Assembly (NCBI GenBank): GCA_902781505.1
Contig: CACZJL010000015.1
Location: 1 to 43,550 of the forward strand
Reading direction: 5' to 3'
DNA: 43,550 nucleotides
Source of the DNA: an uncultured Lachnospiraceae bacterium
GTDB lineage: Bacteria; Bacillota; Clostridia; Lachnospirales; Lachnospiraceae
How positions within the stretch are numbered: the first letter of the stretch is position 1; each line of letters begins with the position of its first letter. Position numbers and translations under genes: made by a program. Below the pieces are notes generated by a model. It did no database searches. It was not told where the DNA came from and saw only the letters and a program-made list of their open reading frames with translations. Below are positions 16,848-26,217 of the stretch, piece after piece.

Positions 16848-19168
16848 TATTTCTCCACCAGAATCTGCTTTAAAATCTGCTTTACTTCTTTTACGAAGAC
16901 AATTTCCATGTCTCCTACGACTTCTTTATCAAGCTCTTCTACATCAGGTTTATTTGCTGCCGGCACAAAGACACGCTTCATACCTGCTGCATTCGCCGCT
17001 AAAAGCTTTTCCTTTAAACCGCCGATAGCAAGGACCTTCCCTCTTAAATCTACCTCTCCGGTCATGGCAGACTTCGCATCTACCTTCGCTCCTGTGATAG
17101 CAGAATACAGAGCCGTCACCATCGTACATCCGGCACTTGGACCATCCTTTGGCACAGCGCCCTCCGGAATATGAAGATGAATGCCGGTCTTCTCAAAGTA
17201 ATCTTTTGGAAGGCCCTTTACGATAGAACGCACGTAGGAAAGGGCAATCTGAGCAGATTCCTGCATAACATCACCCATCTGACCGGTAAGCTTTAACGTG
17301 CCATTTCCAGGCATTGTCACAACTTCGATTTCAAGAGTTGTTCCACCAACTGAAGTCCAGGCAAGGCCATTGACCACGCCGACTTCATCCTTCTTATGAA
17401 CCTCTTCCGGTAAGAACTTCTTCTTACCCAGATAGTCCTTTAAGGAACGCTCAGAAACAGTCACCTTCCTATTGGCAAGTTCTCCATTATTCGTATAAAG
17501 CTTGCGAACAATCTGACGGCACACCTTAGCTATAGTACGCTCTAACTGTCTGACACCGGCTTCCTTCGTATAGCCTGTAATCATCGCTTCTACAGCCGCA
17601 TCAGAAAAAGAAATCTTCTTCTCATTCAGACCATTCTTCTCAATCTGCTTCGGAATCAGGTGTTCCTCTGCAATATGCTTCTTCTCATTCATCGTATAGC
17701 CGGAAAGCTCGATGATTTCCATACGGTCAAGAAGTGGTCTCTGCACTGTCGAAAGATCATTAGCTGTACAGATAAAAAGGCAGTCAGAAAGATCGACCGG
17801 AAGCTCAATATAGTGATCGGCAAAGTGTACGTTCTGCTCCGCATCTAAGACTTCAAGAAGGGCAGAAGAACAATCGCCATGGAAGTTATCAGAACTTACC
17901 TTATCAATTTCATCAAGTAATACAACCGGGTTTTTAACGCCCGCTTCCTTGATTGCCTGAATGATGCGGCCCGGCATCGCACCGATATATGTTCTTCTAT
18001 GTCCGCGAATCTCCGCCTCATCATGCACGCCACCAAGCGCAATCCGTACATACTTACGGCCAAGTGCTCTCGCTACAGACTGAGCGATACTCGTCTTACC
18101 GGTTCCCGGAGGACCTGCCAGGCAAATGATTGGCGCATCGCCTTTCTTTGAGACATTGCGAACGGCCAGGGTCTCAACAATACGTTCCTTAACTTCATTC
18201 AGGCCATAGTGATCTGCATCCAGCACTCTTCTGGCCTCATCGATATCCTTATTATCTTCCGATTCCTTATCCCATGGAAGATCCAGAAGAGTTTCAATAT
18301 AGCCTCTTGAAACATTGGCCTCAGGGGAATTCGGGGAAAGAAGCTTAAAACGCTTCAATTCCTTACGGATTCTCTCCTTAATCTCTTCGCTCGCCTGTAA
18401 GTTCTCACACTTTTCAGAGAGTTCTTCAGCAACTGACTGCACATCGCCGTCACCAAGCTCTTCGCCGATGACGCGCATCTCCTCACGAAGAATATAATCG
18501 CGCTGTCCCTTATCGACATCCTTACGGACCTTTCTTGCGATTTCTTCACGAATCTTGGCTACCTGAGCGTCTAAGTTCAGCATGGAAGAGACGATTTCAA
18601 AGCGACGGGAGGAATTGTCCGCCTCTAAGAATTCCTGTCTTCTACGGTTGTCTGTGGCGTACTTTGCCATAATCTCAGACATCAGCTGATCTAAACCATT
18701 GATAGAAAGAACACGCTTTGCAACTTCCTTGTTTACCTTCGGATTGATGGAAGCATAGTTTCTTAACAGATCCTTGATTTCTAGAAGCTCTGCTCTTTCG
18801 CGAATTGCATCCTCAGCCTCCGGCTTATCCGGAATAAAGATATCTCCTGATCTTCTGCCAGGGCTGTTTATATAAGAACACAGCAGAGCCTTTCTCTCAC
18901 CTCTGATGGTCACACGTACCATTACATCGGAAACATCAATAATCTGCTTTACTGTGCAGACACAGCCCGTGCTGTATAAATTGTCATAGGAATAGCGGTT
19001 GATGCTCATTGCATCCCGCATGCAGGTAAGGAATACACGCTTGTTGTCCTTCAATGCATCTCTTACCACTAAGATATCCATGTGATCATTTAATACTAAA
19101 GATATGACCGTGTCTGGTAACACGGTCATATCTTCAAGTGCAATCACAGGTAAATTAATATGTTCCAT
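16847..19168 (-). CDS. lon: ATP-dependent protease Lon (LonA)
   Basis: A 773-residue cytoplasmic AAA+ serine protease. The N-terminal substrate domain covers about 1-200, a coiled region 200-290. Walker A GPPGTGKT is at 352-359 and Walker B VVLLDEIDK follows. The protease domain has the dyad S678 (DGPSAGC) and K721 (GLKEK). All parts of LonA are present at usual length. It lies 22 bases after clpX in the protein quality-control cluster. Confidence 0.97.
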   Translation of the reverse strand: MEHINLPVIALEDMTVLPDTVISLVLNDHMDILVVRDALKDNKRVFLTCMRDAMSINRYSYDNLYSTGCVCTVKQIIDVSDVMVRVTIRGERKALLCSYINSPGRRSGDIFIPDKPEAEDAIRERAELLEIKDLLRNYASINPKVNKEVAKRVLSINGLDQLMSEIMAKYATDNRRRQEFLEADNSSRRFEIVSSMLNLDAQVAKIREEIARKVRKDVDKGQRDYILREEMRVIGEELGDGDVQSVAEELSEKCENLQASEEIKERIRKELKRFKLLSPNSPEANVSRGYIETLLDLPWDKESEDNKDIDEARRVLDADHYGLNEVKERIVETLAVRNVSKKGDAPIICLAGPPGTGKTSIAQSVARALGRKYVRIALGGVHDEAEIRGHRRTYIGAMPGRIIQAIKEAGVKNPVVLLDEIDKVSSDNFHGDCSSALLEVLDAEQNVHFADHYIELPVDLSDCLFICTANDLSTVQRPLLDRMEIIELSGYTMNEKKHIAEEHLIPKQIEKNGLNEKKISFSDAAVEAMITGYTKEAGVRQLERTIAKVCRQIVRKLYTNNGELANRKVTVSERSLKDYLGKKKFLPEEVHKKDEVGVVNGLAWTSVGGTTLEIEVVTMPGNGTLKLTGQMGDVMQESAQIALSYVRSIVKGLPKDYFEKTGIHLHIPEGAVPKDGPSAGCTMVTALYSAITGAKVDAKSAMTGEVDLRGKVLAIGGLKEKLLAANAAGMKRVFVPAANKPDVEELDKEVVGDMEIVFVKEVKQILKQILVEK

Positions 19169-19190
19169 TCATACCTGCTTTCATTTTATT

Positions 19191-20465
19191 TTACTGTGCT
19201 TTTTTTCTTTTTACTTCATCCTTGCGATATTCAAGAATCGGCTTACCAGTTCCGTCTACCGCATCCTTTGTGATGATACACTTAGCAACCGTATCATCCG
19301 ATGGAACGGAGTACATCACTTCATTCATCGTCTTCTCAATGATGGAACGAAGTCCTCTTGCTCCGGTCTTTCTCTCAAAGCTCTTTTTGGCAATTTCTCT
19401 TACGGCATCCTCTTCAAATTCAAGGTCTACCTCGTCTAAGGACATCAGTGCCTTATACTGCTTTAAAATCGCATTCTTTGGCTCCTGTAAAATCTTAATC
19501 AGCGCATCTTCATCTAAGGAATCTAACGCAACCACGATTGGAACACGTCCGACAAACTCAGGAATTAAGCCAAACTTAATCAGATCCTGAGGCAGTGCCT
19601 CGTGGAATAACTCGCCAACATCCCGTTCCTTCTTCTCATGAATTACAGAGCCGAAACCAATCGCACTCTCATCCTTACGGGATTCAATAATCTTTTCAAG
19701 ACCATCAAATGCACCGCCACAGATGAAGAGAATGTTGGTTGTATCGATTGGAATCAGCTCCTGCTGAGGGTGCTTTCTTCCGCCCTGAGGCGGCACGCTT
19801 GCCACAGTTCCCTCTAAGATCTTCAGCAGAGCCTGCTGAACACCTTCGCCGGAAACATCACGGGTAATCGAAACATTTTCCGATTTCTTCGTAATCTTAT
19901 CGATTTCATCGATGTAGATAATGCCGTACTGCGCCTTCTCTGTATCGTAATCTGCAGCCTGAATCAGCTTCAGCAGAATATTTTCAACGTCTTCTCCGAC
20001 ATAACCTGCTTCTGTTAAAGTTGTTGCATCTGCAATGGCAAATGGTACGCCAAGCAGACGAGCCAGATTCTGTGCAAGAAATGTCTTACCGGAACCGGTT
20101 GGACCAAGCATCAGGATGTTACTCTTCTGAAGCTCTACATCTAACTTCTTTCCAGACAGAATTCTCTTATAGTGGTTATATACAGCAACTGCCAGAACTT
20201 TCTTGGCTTCTTCCTGTCCGATGACATATTCATCAAGGAATTCCTTGATTTCCTTCGGCTTCATCAGGTTGATGTCAAGGCCAGCAACTGCTTCTGATTC
20301 TTCATCATCAAGATCAAATTCTTCATCAAGAATCTCAGAACAGATTCCTACGCATTCATCACAAATATAGGTTCCGTTTGGTCCGGCAATCAGCTTCTTC
20401 ACCTGATCCTGTGTCTTATTACAGAATGAGCATCTGAGACGGACATCTGTGTTTCTTCCTGCCAA
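19191..20465 (-). CDS. clpX: ClpX unfoldase, TTG start
   Basis: A 424-residue AAA+ unfoldase that feeds substrates to ClpP. The N-terminal zinc-binding domain has CSFC and CDEC. Walker A is GPTGSGKT, Walker [13 protein letters not shown] in SAIGFGS is the loop that docks on ClpP. I place the start at a TTG at 20465 (then AGRNTD) because GGGGAGGGAG lies immediately upstream of it; the frame continues to a GTG at 20501 that lacks such a site and would place the ribosome binding site inside the gene. It is preceded by a hairpin that may reduce read-through from clpP. Confidence 0.95.
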   Translation of the reverse strand: MAGRNTDVRLRCSFCNKTQDQVKKLIAGPNGTYICDECVGICSEILDEEFDLDDEESEAVAGLDINLMKPKEIKEFLDEYVIGQEEAKKVLAVAVYNHYKRILSGKKLDVELQKSNILMLGPTGSGKTFLAQNLARLLGVPFAIADATTLTEAGYVGEDVENILLKLIQAADYDTEKAQYGIIYIDEIDKITKKSENVSITRDVSGEGVQQALLKILEGTVASVPPQGGRKHPQQELIPIDTTNILFICGGAFDGLEKIIESRKDESAIGFGSVIHEKKERDVGELFHEALPQDLIKFGLIPEFVGRVPIVVALDSLDEDALIKILQEPKNAILKQYKALMSLDEVDLEFEEDAVREIAKKSFERKTGARGLRSIIEKTMNEVMYSVPSDDTVAKCIITKDAVDGTGKPILEYRKDEVKRKKAQ

Positions 20466-20533
20466 AAGTTCTCCCTCCCCTTGTTTCAAGTAGGTTCGCA
20501 CCTGCCACAGGGCAAATGCATAAAATTAAAACT

Positions 20534-20565
20534 AAGGGATTGAAAGCCTGTGCCTTTCAACCCCT
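20534..20565 (-). terminator. Hairpin between clpP and clpX (weak terminator or attenuator)
   Basis: A 12-bp stem AGGGGTTGAAAG/CTTTCAATCCCT with one G-U pair lies on the minus strand, followed by TTAGTTTTAATTTT rather than a pure T-run. It probably lowers, but does not abolish, read-through into clpX. Confidence 0.65.
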
Positions 20566-20580
20566 CTAACTTTTGATAAA

Positions 20581-21162
20581 TTATCTCTTCTCAACAACGC
20601 TGTCGATTAAGCCATAGGCAACTGCTTCCTGTGCGGACATCCAATTGTCACGCTCAGTATCTCTTTCGACTTCTTCAAAAGACTTACCTGTGTTTGCTGC
20701 TAACAGCTTGTTTAACTTATTTCTGGTCTTTAAGATATTCTCGGCCATAATGCGGATTTCCGTTTCCTGACCCTGAGCACCGCCTGAAGGCTGGTGAATC
20801 ATGATTTCGGAATTTGGAAGTGCAAAACGCTTGCCCTTCGCACCACCTGCAAGAAGGAAAGCTCCCATACTTGCAGCCATACCGATACAGATTGTAGAAA
20901 CATCACACTTGATGTACTGCATTGTATCGTAGATTGCCATACCGGCAGTAACAGAACCACCAGGGCTGTTAATGTAAAGGTGAATATCCTTACCAGGATC
21001 TTCAGCTTCGAGGAATAATAACTGAGCAACAACAACGCTTGCTGAAACGTCATTTACTTCCTCGCCTAAAAATACAATTCTGTCCTTTAACAGACGGGAA
21101 TAGATATCATAAGATCTCTCTCCGCGACTGTTCTGTTCAATGACATAAGGTATTACGCTCAT
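20581..21162 (-). CDS. clpP: ClpP protease subunit
   Basis: A 193-residue serine peptidase that forms the double-heptamer chamber. The triad is S98 (GMAASMGAF), H123 (MIHQPSGG) and D172 (ERDNWM), at the standard positions. INSPGGSV and GQETEI are conserved. It follows trigger factor by 36 bases and precedes clpX. Confidence 0.98.
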   Translation of the reverse strand: MSVIPYVIEQNSRGERSYDIYSRLLKDRIVFLGEEVNDVSASVVVAQLLFLEAEDPGKDIHLYINSPGGSVTAGMAIYDTMQYIKCDVSTICIGMAASMGAFLLAGGAKGKRFALPNSEIMIHQPSGGAQGQETEIRIMAENILKTRNKLNKLLAANTGKSFEEVERDTERDNWMSAQEAVAYGLIDSVVEKR

Positions 21163-21198
21163 TGTAACCTCCTAAGTAAAGGTTCATCGATACGCTAA

Positions 21199-22488
21199 TT
21201 ACTTTTCAACAGCAGAAGAAACGATTGTCTCGATAACCTTGTTGATTGCGAGGTCGTCCTTCATCTGTTTCTTCTCAGCGTCACCCATGAATTCCTTAAT
21301 CTGATCAAGCTTCATATTGTAAGCATCAGCCATCTTCTGCATCTCTTCTTCAAGCTCTGCATCTGTGATTTCGATGTTTTCAGCCTTAACTGCTGCATCA
21401 AGAACAAGTCTTTCCTTGATTCTCTTCTCAGCTTCCGGTTTCATCTCTTCGAACATCTTAGCAGCTGTCATGCCTGTGTACTTGAAGTACTGGTCAGCTG
21501 TAAGTCCCTGCTGCTGAAGTCTTGAAATGAAATCTTCTGCCATATTGTTAACCTGTGTACGGATCATAGCTTCTGGAATATCCATCTTTGAAGCTTCTAC
21601 AATCTTCTCAACAGCTTCCTTTTCGATAGCTTTCTTAGCTTCGTTTTCCTTACGCTCAGCAATCTTTGTCTTTAAGTCAGCCTTGTACTCATCAAGTGTT
21701 TCGAAATCAGAAGCATCAGATGCGAACTCATCGTTTAACTCTGGAAGCTGCTTCTCTGTGATCTTCTTAACAGTCACCTTGAATGTAGCCGGCTTACCCT
21801 TAAGCTCTTCAGCGTGGTAATCTTCTGGGAATGTTACATTAATTTCCTTCTCTTCGCCGATGTTCATACCAATCATCTGCTCTTCAAATGTATCGATAAA
21901 GGAGTGAGAACCGATTGTAAGTGGGTAATCTGTACCCTTGCCGCCGTCGAATGCTTCGCCATCAACGTAACCGTCGAAATCGATAACAGTCTGGTCGCCG
22001 TCCTTAACAGCACGATCAGTAACTTCTACTGTTCTTGCGTTCTGCTCCTGAACCTTCTTTAATTCTGCTTCAACGTCTGCATCAGTTGCTTCGCGCTCCT
22101 GCTTAGCAACTTCAACGCCCTTGTATGTACCAAGCTCAACTTCCGGTCTTACAGCAACTTCTGCTGAGAACACGAATGGCTGGTCCTTCTCAAGAGTAAC
22201 AACATCGATCTTTGGCTGAGAAACGATATCTAACTTAGATTCCTCTGCTGCCTTAGCGTAAGCATCAGGAATGATTTCGTTAGCCGCATCCTGGAAGAAT
22301 ACTTCTACTCCGTACATCTTCTCGATTAGCTTACGAGGAGCCTTACCTCTACGGAATCCAGGAACATTGATCTTGCTCTTATTCTTGTTGTAAGCCTTGT
22401 TAAGTCCTGCTTCGAACTCTTCAGCTGTAGACTCAATAACGAGCTTGACCATATTCTTCTCGTCCATCTGTTCAACTTTGAAACTCAT
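21199..22488 (-). CDS. tig: Trigger factor
   Basis: A 429-residue ribosome-associated chaperone and peptidyl-prolyl isomerase. The ribosome-docking signature GFRRGKAPRK is near residue 44. The FKBP-type PPIase domain lies at about 160-245 (VIDFDGYVDGEAFDGG and IGSHSFIDTFEEQMIG). The C-terminal chaperone arms are helical and charged. AGGAGG is about 10 bases upstream of the ATG. It is the first gene of the clp-lon-ysxC cluster. Confidence 0.97.
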   Translation of the reverse strand: MSFKVEQMDEKNMVKLVIESTAEEFEAGLNKAYNKNKSKINVPGFRRGKAPRKLIEKMYGVEVFFQDAANEIIPDAYAKAAEESKLDIVSQPKIDVVTLEKDQPFVFSAEVAVRPEVELGTYKGVEVAKQEREATDADVEAELKKVQEQNARTVEVTDRAVKDGDQTVIDFDGYVDGEAFDGGKGTDYPLTIGSHSFIDTFEEQMIGMNIGEEKEINVTFPEDYHAEELKGKPATFKVTVKKITEKQLPELNDEFASDASDFETLDEYKADLKTKIAERKENEAKKAIEKEAVEKIVEASKMDIPEAMIRTQVNNMAEDFISRLQQQGLTADQYFKYTGMTAAKMFEEMKPEAEKRIKERLVLDAAVKAENIEITDAELEEEMQKMADAYNMKLDQIKEFMGDAEKKQMKDDLAINKVIETIVSSAVEK

Positions 22489-22538
22489 TATGATATATCC
22501 TCCTAAAAATAACTTTCTTGATATAAATTGACATGCTT

Positions 22539-22572
22539 AGAGATTATATCATAATCTCTTAACATGTGCCAG
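22539..22572 (-). promoter_or_regulatory. tig promoter with a palindrome over the -10
   Basis: On the minus strand CTGGCA (22567-22572), 18-base spacer, TATAAT (22543-22548). A perfect inverted repeat AGAGATTAT-N3-ATAATCTCT covers 22539-22559 and includes the -10. This is a good position for a repressor. No CtsR or CIRCE box was seen. Confidence 0.7.
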
Positions 22573-22593
22573 CCTTTTTAAAAAAACAAAATA

Positions 22594-23646
22594 TTACTTC
22601 GCATAGACTTCATAGATTCGCTTCTGGTCCGCATCACACTCGCTACTTCGAAATGCCTTACCATTTACTGCAATATAATGTCTGCCGTTTTTAATGCCCA
22701 TTGTCACCAGACAATATCTTGCAACAAAGGTCATACCGGTCTTTCCTGCAATTACCTTCGTATTCGCAGGATTCGCACCTTCCATTCTTGAAAGCGCGCC
22801 ACTTGTAAAAGTAATTCCATCCGGATGACGATTTGTAGCAGCTGTCGTGTAGGTATAGGTCGTGAGTACCTTCTCGCACAGCTCATTGTGCATCGCATAC
22901 TGCATCAGTCTTGCGATATCTTCCGGTGTGGAATAATTATCGCTGTCAGACAGTCCCGTCGGATTGGCAAAGTGTGTGTTCTTCATGCCAATTCGTTTCG
23001 CTGTCTCGTTCATTTTATCTACAAATTCTTCCTGAGAGCCACATGTCATGGTAGCAAGCGCTGTTGCAGCATCGGCACCGGATGGCAGAATCATTCCGTA
23101 TAAAAGATCTTCTGCTGTCGCCGTCTCATTATAGAGGTAACCAGCCATCGATGCATTCATCTTTACAATCAGGTACTGAAGTTCGTCCGGGGAAAATGTG
23201 TAGGTCTGCTTAAAGTCCTTCATGTTCTCCGCAACAACTACCAGTGACATTACCTTTGTCATGGATGCAGGTGCAAACTGCTCATCATAATTCTTACCGG
23301 CAATAATCTTGCAGGAATCCGCATCAACTAAAATTGCATAATCACTGTAGAGATCTTCCATCTCCGTATAGGACTTTGCTTTCACAGCCTGTCTGAAACG
23401 GATAACAGAAACACTTTCAAAGGATTCTCTTGTTCCATCCAGATTCTTAATTCTTTCTTTCGCTTCGAGTGTCTTTCCCTTTACATAATTATATGGATAG
23501 AGAACGCTCGGCACTGCAATGGCAATGATGATAATCAGAAACACTAAGAAACGAATTCTTCTTTTTTTACGCTTCTTTTTCTTTTTTGCACGGTTGATTT
23601 TCTCCTCGATTTCGTAATCGGATTCTTCTGTGTAATAATCTGCCAT
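22594..23646 (-). CDS. D-alanyl-D-alanine carboxypeptidase-like serine hydrolase, membrane anchored
   Basis: A 350-residue penicillin-binding-protein-type enzyme acting outside the membrane on peptidoglycan stem peptides. About 30 Lys/Arg-rich cytoplasmic residues are followed by a membrane anchor at 31-52. The active-site SxxK is S128-M-T-K131 and the KTG box is K302-T-G. The second box reads S189-G-A-D rather than SxN, so the usual Asn is replaced by Ala. It is the last gene of the amidase operon, 3 bases after the DJ-1 gene. A non-standard active site is possible. Confidence 0.88.
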   Translation of the reverse strand: MADYYTEESDYEIEEKINRAKKKKKRKKRRIRFLVFLIIIIAIAVPSVLYPYNYVKGKTLEAKERIKNLDGTRESFESVSVIRFRQAVKAKSYTEMEDLYSDYAILVDADSCKIIAGKNYDEQFAPASMTKVMSLVVVAENMKDFKQTYTFSPDELQYLIVKMNASMAGYLYNETATAEDLLYGMILPSGADAATALATMTCGSQEEFVDKMNETAKRIGMKNTHFANPTGLSDSDNYSTPEDIARLMQYAMHNELCEKVLTTYTYTTAATNRHPDGITFTSGALSRMEGANPANTKVIAGKTGMTFVARYCLVTMGIKNGRHYIAVNGKAFRSSECDADQKRIYEVYAK

Positions 23647-23649
23647 CTG

Positions 23650-24219
23650 TCAGTTCTCCGCCTCTTCTAAGTATTGAATCAATACACCGATTCTCTTTGC
23701 TTCTTCCTCGGATTTCAGAATCTTTATAAGCTCGAGTCCTAAATCAACGGCAGCCCCCATGCCTCTTGCTGTAATGATATTGCCATCTGTAACCACCTTC
23801 ACCGGTGCTTTTAAGATTTCCGCGCCGTAAAGCTCGTCTTCACAGCCGGGGAAGCAGATTGCACGTCTGCCCTCTAAAAGTCCGATGCGGCCTAAGACCG
23901 TCGGTGCGGCACAGATTGCAGCAATCAAACCATTTGCCTCGTGATGTACCTTTAAGGTATGGATAAAGTCGGCACGGTCTAAATAATACTTTGTACCCGG
24001 GCCACCAGGTAAGAATAACACGTCTTCCGTCGTAATTTTATTCTTCACCTCATCCCAGAGTGCATCGCACTTTACGACAATCCTCTGAGCACTCTTTACG
24101 TCATAACTGTCTGTTAATGAAACGTTGATGACTTCGATAGCAACTCTTCTTAAGACATCGACCACTGCCAGAGCCTCTACCGTTTCAAATCCCTCGTTAT
24201 AAAATGCATATACTTTCAT
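23650..24219 (-). CDS. DJ-1/PfpI family protein
   Basis: A 189-residue protein of the DJ-1 type. The nucleophile-elbow Cys lies in AAICAAPTVLG and the partner Glu in NEGFETVEA, so the protective or glyoxalase-like DJ-1 site is intact. The ATG at 24219 follows AAAGGAGT; a frame extension of six residues is unlikely. It starts just after the Nudix stop codon. Family members are linked to protein or nucleotide deglycation, thiamine genes or oxidative stress; the specific role here is unknown. Confidence 0.88.
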   Translation of the reverse strand: MKVYAFYNEGFETVEALAVVDVLRRVAIEVINVSLTDSYDVKSAQRIVVKCDALWDEVKNKITTEDVLFLPGGPGTKYYLDRADFIHTLKVHHEANGLIAAICAAPTVLGRIGLLEGRRAICFPGCEDELYGAEILKAPVKVVTDGNIITARGMGAAVDLGLELIKILKSEEEAKRIGVLIQYLEEAEN

Positions 24220-24221
24220 CG

Positions 24222-24782
24222 TTACTCCTTTGACCACAGATAACAGTAGGCCTGTGTTCTGGCAGCAAAATGGTTATTTTCAAGAAGTTTTCTGACTTCT
24301 GCCTTTGTGTACCATTTCGCATCAATTTCCTCTAAAGTAGAACTGCTCTCCATAAACTCTCCGGCAGCTGTACCAATGATGACTGCGTTTGTCTCATTGG
24401 AAAAACCAATTGCGGAATAGCTGTCAAACAGCTGTGTTTTAACCGAAATCAGATTCAGACCTGTCTCTTCCTTCAGTTCTCTTTTCGCCGCAGTTTTTGC
24501 ATCTTCCCCCGGATCAATCAGTCCTGCAGGGAAGTTATAAACCGCACGGTCCACGGCCATTCTGAATTCTTTGTTCAGCAGAATTTTTTCATCCTTTTCA
24601 TCTGTCACGATAATCACGACGCCATCCTGCTTCGGATTCTTTAAATCCGCTTCTGTCTTCAGATTCTTATCACGACTGATGATTTCGTAGTTCTTATCAA
24701 TCCCGTCCTCTGTCGTGTAGCTGATGTCATACCTGGTAATAAACTTACCCTCTTCTCTTTTTGTTATTCCGTTAAACTTCAT
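24222..24782 (-). CDS. Nudix hydrolase (ADP-ribose pyrophosphatase-like)
   Basis: A 186-residue enzyme with a complete Nudix box: GLIDPGEDAK followed by RELKEETGL. VDRAVYNFPAG just before it resembles ADP-sugar pyrophosphatases. Such proteins split nucleoside diphosphates linked to another moiety using a divalent metal. Its ATG overlaps the amidase stop (ATGA), so it is coupled to it. Confidence 0.9.
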   Translation of the reverse strand: MKFNGITKREEGKFITRYDISYTTEDGIDKNYEIISRDKNLKTEADLKNPKQDGVVIIVTDEKDEKILLNKEFRMAVDRAVYNFPAGLIDPGEDAKTAAKRELKEETGLNLISVKTQLFDSYSAIGFSNETNAVIIGTAAGEFMESSSTLEEIDAKWYTKAEVRKLLENNHFAARTQAYCYLWSKE

Positions 24783-25789
24783 GACTTAAAAAACTCCTTC
24801 ATCACCTGCTGCCAGTGAAGGAAGCCATCATCTACCATTGCAGCGTCAGGTGCTGACTTTCTTGCATCCTCAGACATCGCATTTCCCGTGATGGATACGG
24901 CTGGGCCGGCATTTTCAGAATCACTGCCGCCTGACGTATTTCCATCATTCCCGGAATTGCTTGAAGCCTGCGTTGTCTTAGTAGAGTCGGTCGGCTTAAC
25001 AGGAGTCTTGTTGGAACCCTTGGCACCAAGCTCAAAGTACTGTGCAATCGCTCTTGCATCCGCTTCGCCGACTGCCTTTAACTTGGCATCGGTGTTGAAG
25101 AATTCAATATCGGTGGTACTTGTAATGAAACCATGTTCTACAATAATTGCAGGAACATGATTCAGCTTGGCATTTCTTAAAATTCCGTAATAATCTGAAA
25201 CGGAACCATCTTCGTAGTAATTTTCATCCGGATGGTCAGGATCATTGTGATCTCTTACAATGAATCCACCATTCCGAAGGCCGAGATTTCCTAATTCCTT
25301 TAAGAAAAGATTACCCATCTTCTTTCCGTACGTATTATACTCAGGAATCCAGTTTTCATTCATTGCAAGAATGATGGCACCATTGTTGCTTGCGCCACCG
25401 GAATTCAGATGAAGACTGACAAAGAAGTCTGCATTCTGACTTGCGGCAAATTGCGTTCTCTTTGCATTGTCCTCAACGGATTCTCTTGAAGAGGATGGAT
25501 TTGGGAATGGACAATTTCCGTCCTCACGGGTCATGACAACCTTAACATTATCATAATTGTTCTCGAGTGCCTCCTTGGCATACAGTCCGATTTTTAATAC
25601 AAGGACTTCCTCATGGAAACCATTGCCGGCAGCACCCACATGCTTACTGTCATGACCGGGATCTAAAACTACAATAACCTGGTTGCTGTTTGATGCAGCT
25701 TCTGTTGTCACCGGTTTCATTCCATTGCCCAAAACCAGGACGGTTCCTAAGATTCCTGCAAGAAACAGTGTTCCGAATTTACGTCTCAT
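24779..25789 (-). CDS. Secreted N-acetylmuramoyl-L-alanine amidase (Amidase_3)
   Basis: A 336-residue zinc amidase that cuts the bond between muramic acid and the stem peptide. A signal peptide covers about 1-32 (cut probably near TEA-ASN). Zinc and catalytic residues: H46 (LDPGHDSKH), E60 or E61, H127 (FFVSLHLNSGG) and E218 (IIVEHGF). A Thr/Ser/Gly/Asn-rich linker follows to about residue 300, then a short C-terminal helix. It has no recognisable wall-binding repeats. It heads the operon amidase-Nudix-DJ-1-carboxypeptidase. Confidence 0.92.
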   Translation of the reverse strand: MRRKFGTLFLAGILGTVLVLGNGMKPVTTEAASNSNQVIVVLDPGHDSKHVGAAGNGFHEEVLVLKIGLYAKEALENNYDNVKVVMTREDGNCPFPNPSSSRESVEDNAKRTQFAASQNADFFVSLHLNSGGASNNGAIILAMNENWIPEYNTYGKKMGNLFLKELGNLGLRNGGFIVRDHNDPDHPDENYYEDGSVSDYYGILRNAKLNHVPAIIVEHGFITSTTDIEFFNTDAKLKAVGEADARAIAQYFELGAKGSNKTPVKPTDSTKTTQASSNSGNDGNTSGGSDSENAGPAVSITGNAMSEDARKSAPDAAMVDDGFLHWQQVMKEFFKS

Positions 25790-25814
25790 AATAACCTCTC
25801 TTCAATACGCACAA

Positions 25815-25849
25815 AGAGTGAGGGGTCTTAAATAAAGGCCTCTCACTCT
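25815..25849 (-). terminator. Hairpin between the 77-residue gene and the amidase gene
   Basis: AGAGTGAG and CTCACTCT arms extend to a longer imperfect stem. On the minus strand it is followed by only TTTG, so it may be a weak terminator for the small gene or part of the amidase leader. A second weak hairpin (CCTGAC/GTCAGG) lies near 25880-25900. Confidence 0.5.
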
Positions 25850-25903
25850 GTATTCATCTTCCAAACTTTCCTGACTTAAAGTTAAAAACTATGTCAGGCT
25901 TTT

Positions 25904-26137
25904 TTATTCTGCTTCGAAGTCATCCTCGTAGTCATCTTCGAAATCAAAATCATCATCATCATCCAGATAATCTGGTGAGAAGTAACAATATACTCCATAG
26001 CAAATTGCTGCGATTGCAACGATTGCTGCTACAACTCCTAATCCAACTAACAGAACCTTCTTTGTGTCCTGCTCCTTTAACTTAGCTTCTACAGAATGGA
26101 GTTCTGCAACGATTGCATCTAATCTTTCTCTATCCAT
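25904..26137 (-). CDS. Small single-span membrane protein with acidic tail
   Basis: A 77-residue protein of unknown function. Residues 1-26 form a charged amphipathic helix, 28-52 a membrane segment (VLLVGLGVVAAIVAIAAI), and 56-77 a tail with about 17 Asp or Glu residues. GGGAGGAAAC precedes the ATG, and an extended -10 promoter lies upstream, so this is a real gene and not chance. I do not recognise a named family. The tail may bind metal or basic partners, which is inference. Confidence 0.8.
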   Translation of the reverse strand: MDRERLDAIVAELHSVEAKLKEQDTKKVLLVGLGVVAAIVAIAAICYGVYCYFSPDYLDDDDDFDFEDDYEDDFEAE

Positions 26138-26185
26138 AAGTTTCCTCCCGGCTCAAAACAGTGTACACTTGTATTTCTATGTCAA

Positions 26186-26194
26186 ATTATACCA
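26186..26194 (-). promoter_or_regulatory. Extended -10 promoter of the small membrane protein gene
   Basis: On the minus strand TGGTATAAT (TGn-TATAAT; -10 at 26186-26191), without a clear -35. A perfect 10-base palindrome AGTGTACACT lies downstream at 26160-26169. Confidence 0.6.
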
Positions 26195-26217
26195 TACCTT
26201 TTGCCCGATTGCTACGG

